NCBI GenBank assembly: GCA_022567055.1
Contig: JADFHU010000275.1
Span: 1-7,259 of the forward strand
Reading direction: 5' to 3'
DNA from: Planctomycetota bacterium
GTDB lineage: Bacteria; Planctomycetota; Phycisphaerae; Sedimentisphaerales; Anaerobacaceae
Length of the DNA: 7,259 nt
Shown: piece by piece, positions 1 through 5,715 of the stretch
Position numbering within the stretch: the first letter of the stretch is position 1
Layout of the letters: the number at the start of each line of letters is the position of its first letter
Program-made: the position numbers and the translations under genes
Notes under the pieces: model-generated
Told to the model about the DNA's origin: nothing
Databases searched by the model: none
The model's input: only the letters and a program-made list of their open reading frames with translations

Positions 1-347
1 TAGGCCTCGGACCTTGGTCCCAGATTCCGCCACATCAGAATCAGTGGGTCTATTTCCTTCATTGCGTTCCTTGCGGCTTTGCGAGAGGCAAATGCTTTGA
101 AGACTACCACGCTGCGCTCGCGAGGAGGGGCGATCCACTGCGACAAAAGCTCCCCACCATGTGATCAGACGAGTCCTATTGGATCTTCTCTACCTTCGGT
201 ACCTTTGACCTCTGCGCTTCTCTGTACCCCTCTGTGGTGCAATCAATCTCTATTTTCTCTGCGTCCCCGGCGATCTCCGCGAGAGGCACAATCCTACGCT
301 GGGGTAATCCTATTCTCCAAGATGTGCTCAAGCCTATCCACCACCCC
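1..347. repeat. Repeat-rich non-coding region downstream of the ABC operon
   Basis: I see no convincing gene here; the open frames are short, run through repeats and have no family resemblance. Two imperfect direct copies of a roughly 40-bp unit are visible at 49-90 and 249-288: both start TCTATTT, share a GCGT core and end GCGAGAGGCA. Just before the second copy, CCTCTG/TCTCTG/CCTCTG motifs start at 209, 219 and 229, an exact 10-base step. On the minus strand this reads as CACAGAG- and CGCAGAG-type units. Degenerate interspersed repeats of this style recur in intergenic DNA of many environmental bacteria; I make that link from memory, without a search. No clear rho-independent terminator for the operon ending at 348 is visible. 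Confidence 0.6.
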
Positions 348-1490
348 TCAAGGACTCCGATGAAACAAGGGCACTGCGATGGCGGTGAACACCAGGCCGA
401 AGCCCACCAAAACACCGCATTCGGGTAGGACGGCCGCCCAGGACTTGCCGAAGGACATGACGTCGTGGATCCCCTGGATGGCCCAGTAGGTGGGCGTGAA
501 GAGGGCAATGGTCTTGAAGATCTCCGGTGTGACTTCCAAGGGCCACCAGCAGCCGCCCAAGGGGGCCAAGAGCATGATTGTCAAGATACCTACGCCCATG
601 ACCTGCTGCTCGCTGTTGAAGATGACACCGAATAGCAGCCCGATGGCGCCGCAGAAGAAGGAGAGGCTGAGAATGACGGGAACCAGTGCCAGCGGATGAT
701 CTCCCAGGTGGATGCCAAAGAGTGTCACGCCCGCGATGAGCATCAAGCCCCCTTGGAGCATGGGCTGCAGCATGCGCCCCAGCATCTTGCCCAGGAAGAC
801 GTCGACTGCCGTGACCGGTGCGGCCATCAGGCGACTGATACGATGGTCCTTGCGCTCCTCGATCAACGTGGTACCGCCATACATGATGGTATTCATCATG
901 AGGAACATGACGAGATAGGCGGGCAGGGTGAAGGCGAAGCCGCTGGGGGGTGGGCGCAGGGAGAAATGCTGTCGACTCTCGACGGTGAGCAGGGCCGGTT
1001 TGGCCAGTTCGGCCGCCAACTCGCGCTCGCTCTCTGGCGACCAACCCCGTTCCGACAGATCGATGGCTGCCACTGCGCCGTTGAATTTGATCAGGGCACG
1101 GACCAGGAGGGTCTGGGCGGCCAGGATTATTTCGGGTTTTACCCTGCCCTTGGTCAGGGTCAAGTCGACGCGTCGACCCGCAAGGATGTCTTGTGAGAAG
1201 TGCTCGGGAATGATCAAGGCCCGTGACCAGTCGCGGATCCAACGCTGATCTTCGGCCGGCTTCTCGTCGATCCAATATTTCTCGGCGCGGAGCTGATCCA
1301 CAAAGAGCGTGGCCAGCGGGTGATCGTCCAGCTTGAACACCGGCAACCAAGTCGCGTTCTGCGATTGATCCTTGACGATGAAGCTGAACATGAACACAAA
1401 GGCCAGCGGCATGGCCAACCACCAGACCAGGATCATACGGTCTTTCAGTACGACTCGCACATCATTCACTGCAATACGCCAGATGTTCAT
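348..1490 (-). CDS. ABC-2 type transporter permease (second, intact permease)
   Basis: This is an integral inner-membrane permease of an ABC-2 exporter, 380 aa from the ATG at 1490. The frame is open further upstream, but the ATG at 1490 overlaps the stop of the preceding gene (ATGA, 1487-1490) and gives a normal N-terminus, a short cytoplasmic stretch starting MNIWRIAVNDV followed by TM1 at about residues 19-39. A large soluble, probably periplasmic, domain follows, then about five more hydrophobic segments. The segment RKDHRISRLMAAPVTAVDVF resembles the cytoplasmic coupling region of the family. LGGCWWPLEVTPE and FTPTYWAIQG match the conserved ABC-2 C-terminal region. About 380 residues with one plus five TMs is the usual layout. 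It is the last gene of the operon and probably pairs with the split permease encoded just upstream. Substrate unknown. Only a weak GGGA-like ribosome site precedes the start, so translational coupling is likely. Confidence 0.93.
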   Translation of the reverse strand: MNIWRIAVNDVRVVLKDRMILVWWLAMPLAFVFMFSFIVKDQSQNATWLPVFKLDDHPLATLFVDQLRAEKYWIDEKPAEDQRWIRDWSRALIIPEHFSQDILAGRRVDLTLTKGRVKPEIILAAQTLLVRALIKFNGAVAAIDLSERGWSPESERELAAELAKPALLTVESRQHFSLRPPPSGFAFTLPAYLVMFLMMNTIMYGGTTLIEERKDHRISRLMAAPVTAVDVFLGKMLGRMLQPMLQGGLMLIAGVTLFGIHLGDHPLALVPVILSLSFFCGAIGLLFGVIFNSEQQVMGVGILTIMLLAPLGGCWWPLEVTPEIFKTIALFTPTYWAIQGIHDVMSFGKSWAAVLPECGVLVGFGLVFTAIAVPLFHRSP

Positions 1491-2098
1491 GCCACATTCC
1501 CGGACTCGAAGCGCTTGCGGATGACCCGGATACCCAGCCCCAGTAAGAATAGCCCCATGGCGCTTAGGATGAGACTCGGACGGATCGCCTCCCACGGCGG
1601 TCTGGACTGAAAGAGGCTCTCAATACCGTAGCTGCCCAGGCGAATCATGGTCCATTGCCCGACCGCCTGTAAGGCCGGCGGAAGATCCTGGAAGCGTACA
1701 AAACTGCCCCCCAACATGGCCGAGAACAAAAACACGAAAACGAGGATCCCGTTCGCCAGGTCGGTCGATTTGGCATGGCCGTACACCAGGGCCAGCAGTC
1801 CCATCAGGAAGAGGTTGAACGAGGTCAAGAGCATCAGCAGCATGAGGGGATTCCGCCACCCCACGTCAAACACGATTCCCGTAAACACAATCAAGAGCAG
1901 TTCGCAGATCCAGCAGACCACCATGCCCCGCAAGACTTTGGAGACAAGGAATTCCCATAGGGTCATGCCGCTACCGATCATGCGTGCCAGGGTGTTGGAC
2001 TTGTACTCCTCGAAGATGTCTGCGAAGAGGGCGTTGCCGATGAAACAGACCCACATCAACATTAGGCCGGGAAACATGAATTCGAATATGTCTTTCAC
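1487..2098 (-). CDS. ABC-2 permease, C-terminal half (split gene)
   Basis: This 203-aa protein is the five-TM C-terminal part of an ABC-2 permease. It starts with GTG at 2098, overlapping the stop of the previous gene (GTGA, 2095-2098). The N-terminal FEFMFPGLMLMW corresponds to the point in full-length permeases where the periplasmic domain returns to the membrane. Hydrophobic segments lie at about residues 10-28, 57-77, 85-106, 114-133 and 172-192. The loop DIFEEYKSNTLARMIGSGMTLWEFLVSK is the family's coupling region, and LGGSFV with RLGSYGIESL is the usual C-terminal region. There is no TM1 and no soluble domain; these are encoded by the gene before it. A GGAGG at 2109-2113, 10 nt before the GTG, supports independent initiation and argues against a simple sequencing frameshift. 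An older frameshift that became fixed remains possible. Confidence 0.85.
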   Translation of the reverse strand: MKDIFEFMFPGLMLMWVCFIGNALFADIFEEYKSNTLARMIGSGMTLWEFLVSKVLRGMVVCWICELLLIVFTGIVFDVGWRNPLMLLMLLTSFNLFLMGLLALVYGHAKSTDLANGILVFVFLFSAMLGGSFVRFQDLPPALQAVGQWTMIRLGSYGIESLFQSRPPWEAIRPSLILSAMGLFLLGLGIRVIRKRFESGNVA

Positions 2099-2781
2099 GA
2101 GTTTGGATCCTCCGGTGCCGCCGGCACGAGGTTCACATCTGCTATGTATTTGGATGCCTCTACTGTTTCAAACTGAATCAGGGGGGGAAAGAGGTAGGGC
2201 TCGACCGTCCTGAGGCGATTCACCAAACTCGAGGCCACCTTTGCCGCCTCAAATGCGTCCGGCATGCGGTCCCGGTCGACCATGTCGCGAATGATCTTCA
2301 TCTCCGGCTGCAGGAGTTTCAGCGCCTGGTCGACTCCGATACAGAGGACATTGAGCCCCTCCTCTACGATGGTGGGCAGGATGGTCTGGGCGGGATTCTT
2401 GTACAGTGTCAAGGTCGTCGTGTTGCCGTCCAGCAGATCGACGGTCAGGTCTTCGGGAAGAACGACGAAGGCGGACACCTTTCGTTTCTCGACCAGCTTG
2501 ATACCCGCCTCTTCCGTGTCGACAAAATGAAGTCGCAGGTTCTGGGTCGCGTCCCCCTGGTTGGAGATCGATCGCAGCATGCCCGACAGGAAGTCGTCAT
2601 CCCGATCGAGCAGGGCCAAGTGAATCGTGATGTTTTTTTGGATGTCGCCTTGGGGCGCAAAGACCAGAGACATGATCACCGCCGTGAGTACCGGGATGAG
2701 CATGAAGATGATGAGGACCCAGGGCTGCTTGCTATCGCGCAGCAGATCCTTCTTGAGCAATGTCCAGACATTAGAAGTCAC
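2095..2781 (-). CDS. ABC-2 permease, N-terminal half (split gene)
   Basis: This encodes the N-terminal half of an ABC-2 permease: a short cytoplasmic segment (VWTLLKKDLLRDSKQPW), TM1 at about residues 20-43 and a soluble, probably periplasmic, domain to residue 228. The five further TMs are on the next gene, one frame over, with a GTGA overlap at 2095-2098. The longest open frame starts at a TTG at 2814 with no ribosome site. I chose the GTG at 2781 because AGAGG lies 7 nt upstream (2789-2793) and because it leaves an N-terminus like that of the sister permease. The GTG and most of that ribosome site lie inside the inverted end of the inserted element at 2772-2982, so the first codons are element-derived. 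The C-terminus ends in a hydrophilic EDPNS, with no membrane return. The half is presumably useful only together with the downstream half. Confidence 0.8.
   Translation of the reverse strand: MTSNVWTLLKKDLLRDSKQPWVLIIFMLIPVLTAVIMSLVFAPQGDIQKNITIHLALLDRDDDFLSGMLRSISNQGDATQNLRLHFVDTEEAGIKLVEKRKVSAFVVLPEDLTVDLLDGNTTTLTLYKNPAQTILPTIVEEGLNVLCIGVDQALKLLQPEMKIIRDMVDRDRMPDAFEAAKVASSLVNRLRTVEPYLFPPLIQFETVEASKYIADVNLVPAAPEDPNS
2109..2113 (-). promoter_or_regulatory. Ribosome binding site of the C-terminal permease half
   Basis: GGAGG (minus strand) lies inside the coding sequence of the N-terminal half and 10 nt before the GTG at 2096-2098. Its presence is the main argument that the C-terminal half is translated as its own gene and is not a product of a base error. 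Confidence 0.55.
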
Positions 2782-2791
2782 CCCAAGACCT
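2772..2791 (-). repeat. Permease-side inverted end of the element; carries a start codon
   Basis: Read on the minus strand this end contains most of an AGAGG ribosome site and the GTG (2779-2781) used as the permease start. The only mismatch to the other end is the first base of this codon: the opposite end reads ATG at the same place. In RNA that mismatch is a G-U wobble, so the two ends can pair over all 20 positions. Confidence 0.75.
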
Positions 2792-2856
2792 CTTTCGACT
2801 GCGATTGGCTGCAAAGTCTGTGGATCGGCGTTGTCGGCGACACCGTTTTTTGGGGC

Positions 2857-2871
2857 CCGATCTCCGATCGG
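2857..2871. repeat. Internal hairpin of the element (6-bp stem)
   Basis: CCGATC and GATCGG are separated by three bases (2863-2865), flanked by TTTTTT on one side and AAAA on the other, which could extend the stem with a bulge. It has no terminator-like U tract directly after the stem in the direction of operon transcription. Confidence 0.5.
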
Positions 2872-2881
2872 AAAATGCGTT

Positions 2882-2908
2882 CTCGACGTACTTCAGTACG
2901 CCTCCGAG
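2882..2908. repeat. Internal hairpin of the element (6 bp plus 4 bp stem)
   Basis: CGTACT (2887-2892) and AGTACG (2895-2900) form a perfect inverted repeat with a 2-base centre. It is flanked by CTCG (2882-2885) and CGAG (2905-2908), which can pair outside a small internal loop. It lies inside the MITE-like element and is probably part of its folded structure. Confidence 0.6.
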
Positions 2909-2962
2909 CCTTTCCCACCTCCGCCTTGACCACGGCCTTTTCGCTCAATCTCGTTACAAAAC

Positions 2963-2982
2963 AGGTCTTGGGATGACTTCTA
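2963..2982 (+). repeat. ATPase-side inverted end of the element
   Basis: AGGTCTTGGGATGACTTCTA on the plus strand, the inverted partner of 2772-2791. It ends one base before the ATPase stop codon (2984-2986). Read outward, it has an AGG followed by ATG, the same start-signal layout as the other end. Confidence 0.75.
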
Positions 2983-2983
2983 C

Positions 2984-3910
2984 TCAATCGCGTAACTCTC
3001 TTCCCGTCAGCTTCAGGAACACGCTTTCCAGATTGGGCTTTTGCATGGACACATCCGTGACCTCGAGACCCCCCGCGCCCAGTTTCTGCAGCAAGGTCGC
3101 GAGGTTGATCCCGTCCTGATGCAGGCTGAGGGTGGCGGACTGTTCCGCCGCATTGAGAACAGTCATCTTTTCATTCTTGAGGACCGTTTTTAGTTGCGCG
3201 GCGGTAAACGCGCCGTGCAGGGTCACGATGTCGCCGTCTCCTACTACTTGGGCCAGCTCCGACACGGAGCCGGTTTGCAGGATCTTGCCATGGTCTATGA
3301 TTGCGATGCGATCGCAGAGTGCTTCCGCCTCTTCGAGGTGGTGGGTGGTGAAGAGAATCGTCGTACCTTCCTGGGCGATGGCTCGAATGAGATCGAGGAT
3401 CTTGTGGCGGGCCTGGGGATCGATCCCCACCGTGGGCTCATCCAGCAAGAGCACGCGAGGATTGTGCACCAAGCCAATGGCCAGATTGAGCCGGCGTTTC
3501 ATGCCCCCCGAGAATTTGGACACCGGCTCCTTGGCGCGGTCCTTAAGGCCCACGCGGTCGAGCCACAGTTCCATCCCCGCCTTGAGTTCTGCCCTGGGGA
3601 TGTGATAGAGGCTGCCCCAGAACAGGATGTTCTCACGCGCGCTGAGGGTCTCATAGAGGGCGAGGTCTTGAGGCACCAGGCCGAGGATTCGTTTGGCCTC
3701 TTTGGGAGAGCCCCACACGTCGATGTCATTGACGCTGACCCGACCTTGATCGGGCTTCAACAGACCGGAGATCATGGAGAGGGTGGTCGTCTTGCCCGCC
3801 CCATTGGGACCGAGAAAGCCAAACAGTTCGCCTTCAGAGACCTCGAAGGAGATTCCGTCGACGGCTCGAAGGTTGCCGAAGTTTTTGTGAAGCGCTTCAA
3901 CGCGTATCAT
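2984..3910 (-). CDS. ABC transporter ATP-binding protein (ABC-2/drug-resistance-type exporter)
   Basis: This is the nucleotide-binding subunit of the exporter, 308 aa, with all motifs of a working ABC ATPase: Walker A GPNGAGKTT (residues 34-42, Lys40), Q-loop Gln81 in LVPQD, signature FSGGMKRRL (133-141), Walker B LLLDEP (154-159, catalytic Glu158), D-loop GIDP (162-165) and H-loop His190 in TTHHLEEAE. The region after about residue 215, ending MQKPNLESVFLKLTGRELRD, is the short C-terminal extension typical of ATPases that work with ABC-2 permeases. It would act as a cytoplasmic dimer energising the two permeases encoded downstream. The ATG at 3910 is the first usable start (an in-frame TGA lies just upstream) and gives the canonical MIRVEALHKNFG start. 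Its own ribosome site is weak (GTGGAAAA), and a tiny ORF with a strong site overlaps the start. Substrate unknown. Confidence 0.96.
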   Translation of the reverse strand: MIRVEALHKNFGNLRAVDGISFEVSEGELFGFLGPNGAGKTTTLSMISGLLKPDQGRVSVNDIDVWGSPKEAKRILGLVPQDLALYETLSARENILFWGSLYHIPRAELKAGMELWLDRVGLKDRAKEPVSKFSGGMKRRLNLAIGLVHNPRVLLLDEPTVGIDPQARHKILDLIRAIAQEGTTILFTTHHLEEAEALCDRIAIIDHGKILQTGSVSELAQVVGDGDIVTLHGAFTAAQLKTVLKNEKMTVLNAAEQSATLSLHQDGINLATLLQKLGAGGLEVTDVSMQKPNLESVFLKLTGRELRD

Positions 3911-3950
3911 AGAGGTTTTCCACGTTAGAGAGGAGATGTTTGCCGTTCAT
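3897..3950 (-). CDS. Possible 17-aa leader ORF overlapping the ATPase start
   Basis: A short frame, MNGKHLLSNVENLYDTR then TGA, starts at an ATG at 3950 with a strong AAGGAG (3958-3963) exactly 7 nt upstream. It ends 14 bases inside the ATPase gene in another frame. The ATPase ATG has only a weak site of its own, so the leader could bring ribosomes to it by translational coupling. The peptide has no run of a single amino acid that would suggest classic attenuation. A frame this short can arise by chance; the ribosome site and its position are the only support. Confidence 0.3.
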   Translation of the reverse strand: MNGKHLLSNVENLYDTR

Positions 3951-3956
3951 TCTTCG

Positions 3957-3976
3957 ACTCCTTAGGACTCCTTAGG
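3957..3976. repeat. Perfect tandem 10-bp repeat upstream of the ATPase gene
   Basis: ACTCCTTAGG occurs twice, head to tail with no spacer (3957-3966 and 3967-3976). On the minus strand each copy contains AAGGAG, so two Shine-Dalgarno-like sequences lie 10 bases apart before the leader ATG at 3950. It may be a chance duplication of a ribosome site or part of a regulator site. Confidence 0.6.
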
Positions 3977-4292
3977 TTGTACGAGTCATGCGCCCTTGAC
4001 TTGGCGGGAAAAATGGCGGTGTTCTGCCCCCTGTGTGAGAGCACAGGCACGTAGCATACCTGAAAAAGCCGAAAAGTCTCGCCCAATGTTTATCCGCAAT
4101 GCGGGCTGGTTCACCGCAGAGACCGGAAAGGTCTACAGGTGGCTACCACGCATTTTTGGGGTTCATCCAATGAAGATGAAGGGCTCGAAGCCAGATCGAG
4201 TATTCAGATAGAGCATGGCATCTCTTGCAGAGCATTGACTATGAGTCGGACTTAACCTGAAATTTGTTACAGGCGCTTCCCGATCATTCTCA

Positions 4293-4312
4293 GATTCGGT
4301 GCCAGCCGAATC
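4293..4312. repeat. Short inverted repeat (7-bp stem, 6-nt loop)
   Basis: GATTCGG and CCGAATC are separated by TGCCAG. This is a perfect but modest stem in non-coding DNA with no T run on either side; role unknown. Confidence 0.45.
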
Positions 4313-4474
4313 CTCTGCTGTCTGGGTAGGGGGACGTTGCGCCTGCTAGGGCATCACGACAAGGGGGAAGGGCCGGCAGGAAACCCAAGGAGACGCGTGC
4401 GTGTTCGGGCCCACCTGTTGAGGTGTTCGTGACGCTGCAGTCCTCCGGCCAGGCCCAGCTCACTAGAAATGATT

Positions 4475-4498
4475 GGACCCGGCACAGTGGCCGGGTCC
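4475..4498 (-). terminator. Hairpin downstream of the spondin-like gene, possible terminator
   Basis: GGACCCGGC (4475-4483) and GCCGGGTCC (4490-4498) form a perfect 9-bp GC-rich stem with a 6-nt loop. In the direction of the upstream gene the stem is followed by AATCATTTCT, a weak T-containing tail. It lies about 85 bp beyond the stop of that gene and after another strong hairpin. A terminator is plausible but the U tract is poor. Confidence 0.45.
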
Positions 4499-4523
4499 CT
4501 GTGACGGTGCAATTGCAGACTTG

Positions 4524-4563
4524 CCTTAGGCAGGCCTAGGGCACGCCCTGAGCCTGCCTAAGG
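4524..4563. repeat. Strong hairpin 3' of the spondin-like gene
   Basis: CCTTAGGCAGGC (4524-4535) and GCCTGCCTAAGG (4552-4563) are perfect 12-bp inverted repeats. Inside them AGGGC (4538-4542) and GCCCT (4545-4549) add a second stem after a 2-nt mismatch. The structure begins about 19 bp after the gene's stop. It has no U tract on either strand, so it is better seen as an mRNA 3'-end structure, a factor-dependent terminator or a repeat element than as a classic intrinsic terminator. Confidence 0.65.
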
Positions 4564-4581
4564 AGCCGTGTTGCCTCATTA

Positions 4582-5427
4582 CTATGGTTGCCCACCGCCA
4601 CCAACGCCGCCACCGGGTGTCGGCGCTGGATCCGGTGCCTGGGGTGGATCCGGGACCCAATCGATGGTAATGCGCGCCACGACGGCGTTGGGCAGCGAGA
4701 AGTCACCGCCCACCGGATCGATCACCGTGCCGGCGGCGTTGGTGCTGCCCAGGATCATCCAAGCACTACCGGGGTTGCCGTAGGACCCGAGAAACCCGGG
4801 ATGGGGCATGATCGGGGCCATAGTGGTTACACCGGTGTTGCCGGCGCTTTGGTTGAGGAACGCCGCGTCCATCTCGGTGTTCCACTCCGTCCCGGAGTCC
4901 CAGACCATGGAGCCGAGCACCGTGACGATCTTCTTGCCCGTGAAGTTGCCGGCCGCATCGAATAGCTCGATGGCCCAGGGATTGTGATTGCCGATGAAGG
5001 CATCATTGGAGGGGATGATCATGCTGGCGAAGCTCATGTAGCGATGATACGTCGGGTCGAGCATGAACTCGGCGCTGCTGCGTTCACCTGGATCATAGAC
5101 CGGCGCGCCCGGGAAACCGCCGGGCGAGAGGATCACACCATCCAGTCCCTGGGGGGAAGCGGCGGCGAATTCGCCCCGGAGCGGGCCGGCATCGCCGTCC
5201 TCGGCGATACGCTCCAGACCCGTAGTGGCCAGGCCGCCCACGTCAAAGAGGTCGAATTTGCCGTCATGAAAGCCCACCCAGACCGGCGTCAGGTAGACGC
5301 CGCCGTCGGGCACCAGGTTCTCTACCTCGACGACCACCTTGGCCAAGTGATTGTTCGCCTGCAGCGGGGCTGAGAGGGCCAACGCCAGGCACATTCCACA
5401 TAATCGCGTCCATCGTCTTGCATTCAT
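4582..5427 (-). CDS. Secreted spondin-domain (Spondin_N) protein
   Basis: The 281-aa product starts with a typical signal peptide: basic MNARRWTR, hydrophobic LCGMCLALALSAPLQA and a likely cut after Ala24. The mature part matches my recollection of bacterial Spondin_N proteins: VVVEVENLVPDGGVYLTPVWVGFHDGKFDLFD near its start, GLERIAEDGD (70-79), then a YMSFASMIIPSNDAFIGN block (130-147) and WAIELFDAAGNF after it. The domain covers roughly residues 28-255. The last 25 or so residues are a Pro/Gly-rich tail ending GGGVGGGGQP, with no PEP-CTERM or LPXTG sorting signal. The start is supported by AAGGTGG 7 nt before the ATG. The protein is probably exported and extracellular or periplasmic. The bacterial family has no established biochemical activity; eukaryotic spondin N-domains take part in matrix adhesion. 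It appears to be a single-gene unit, flanked by gaps and hairpins. Confidence 0.85.
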   Translation of the reverse strand: MNARRWTRLCGMCLALALSAPLQANNHLAKVVVEVENLVPDGGVYLTPVWVGFHDGKFDLFDVGGLATTGLERIAEDGDAGPLRGEFAAASPQGLDGVILSPGGFPGAPVYDPGERSSAEFMLDPTYHRYMSFASMIIPSNDAFIGNHNPWAIELFDAAGNFTGKKIVTVLGSMVWDSGTEWNTEMDAAFLNQSAGNTGVTTMAPIMPHPGFLGSYGNPGSAWMILGSTNAAGTVIDPVGGDFSLPNAVVARITIDWVPDPPQAPDPAPTPGGGVGGGGQP

Positions 5428-5680
5428 TGTGCTACCACCTTTCTTTCATATTGAGAAACAACAATTCTGATTGATCACTCAACCAATCAACGATTCTGGG
5501 CCAGGCTCGCGCCACCCGCGCGTACCGGCCCCCTGTTCATCCAGTGAAAAAGGTCAGTTCTCCTGGTCGCGACGCCGCTCGTACGAGTGTCTTCTGGAGA
5601 GCTTTGATAATGAGTCGTCGGGAGGCATGAATTCCTTACAGGTTTCCCTGAAAATTTTGGCCTGGTTCAAAACCGTCCTC

Positions 5681-5708
5681 GCATAGGTGCCAGTCCGTGT
5701 ACCTATGC
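5681..5708. repeat. Inverted repeat (8-bp stem, 12-nt loop)
   Basis: GCATAGGT (5681-5688) and ACCTATGC (5701-5708) are perfect inverted copies. It directly abuts the larger hexamer-built inverted repeat and is probably part of the same repeated element. No T run follows on either strand. Confidence 0.6.
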
Positions 5709-5715
5709 CTCGTGG

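Larger units (their letters stand above)
2772..2982. mobile_element. MITE-like inverted-repeat element between ATPase and permease genes
   Basis: The inverted ends are 2772-2791 (TAGAAGTCACCCCAAGACCT) and 2963-2982 (AGGTCTTGGGATGACTTCTA), 19 of 20 positions complementary. Weaker complementarity continues inward (CTTTCG against GTTTTG, then GATTG-containing stretches). Both ends are bounded by TA (2772-2773 and 2981-2982), as expected for a TA target duplication of the IS630/Tc1-mariner kind, which leaves a core of about 207 bp (2774-2980). No transposase is encoded, so any mobility would have to be supplied in trans. The interior holds two smaller hairpins (2857-2871 and 2882-2908). Removing the core with one TA restores a TTGA stop/start junction in the permease frame, which independently supports an insertion event. 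The family name is unknown. Confidence 0.75.
3977..4581. other. Intergenic region between the spondin-like gene and the ABC operon
   Basis: No convincing gene is seen. It should hold the 3' end of the spondin-like transcript and the promoter of the ABC operon, but I could not pick a promoter with good -35 and -10 boxes at proper spacing. A small inverted repeat CCTGTG-N6-CACAGG lies at 4030-4047, upstream of the operon, and might be an operator. Three stronger hairpins are listed separately (4293-4312, 4475-4498, 4524-4563). Confidence 0.5.

Noticed and set aside
176..508. 110-aa minus-strand frame near the window start
   Set aside because: It overlaps the end of the permease and translates the CAGAG-type repeats; no ribosome site or family.
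334..1422. 362-aa minus-strand frame overlapping the second permease in another frame
   Set aside because: It is rich in Arg/His/Gly/Pro without membrane segments, while the alternative frame is a clear ABC-2 permease.
2085..2115. Programmed ribosomal frameshift joining the two permease halves
   Set aside because: No X XXY YYZ slippery sequence is present, and a GGAGG plus GTG start explain the second half more simply.
2778..2987. 69-aa minus-strand frame filling the ATPase-permease gap
   Set aside because: It starts with TTG, is Arg/Lys-rich without family resemblance and simply reads through the inverted-repeat element.
3194..3928. 244-aa plus-strand frame opposite the ATPase gene
   Set aside because: It lies antisense to a fully supported ATPase and carries no independent family signal; long antisense frames are common in GC-rich genes.
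4030..4047. CRP-like site CCTGTG-N6-CACAGG
   Set aside because: A CRP site needs 8 bases between TGTG and CACA (TGTGA-N6-TCACA); here there are 6, so it is listed only as a possible weak operator.
3996..4211. 71-aa plus-strand frame upstream of the ABC operon
   Set aside because: TTG start, no ribosome site, no recognisable motif and opposite strand to all real genes.
5578..5587. 10-bp palindrome CTCGTACGAG
   Set aside because: Several such palindromes are expected by chance in a 7-kb window and nothing around it suggests a role.
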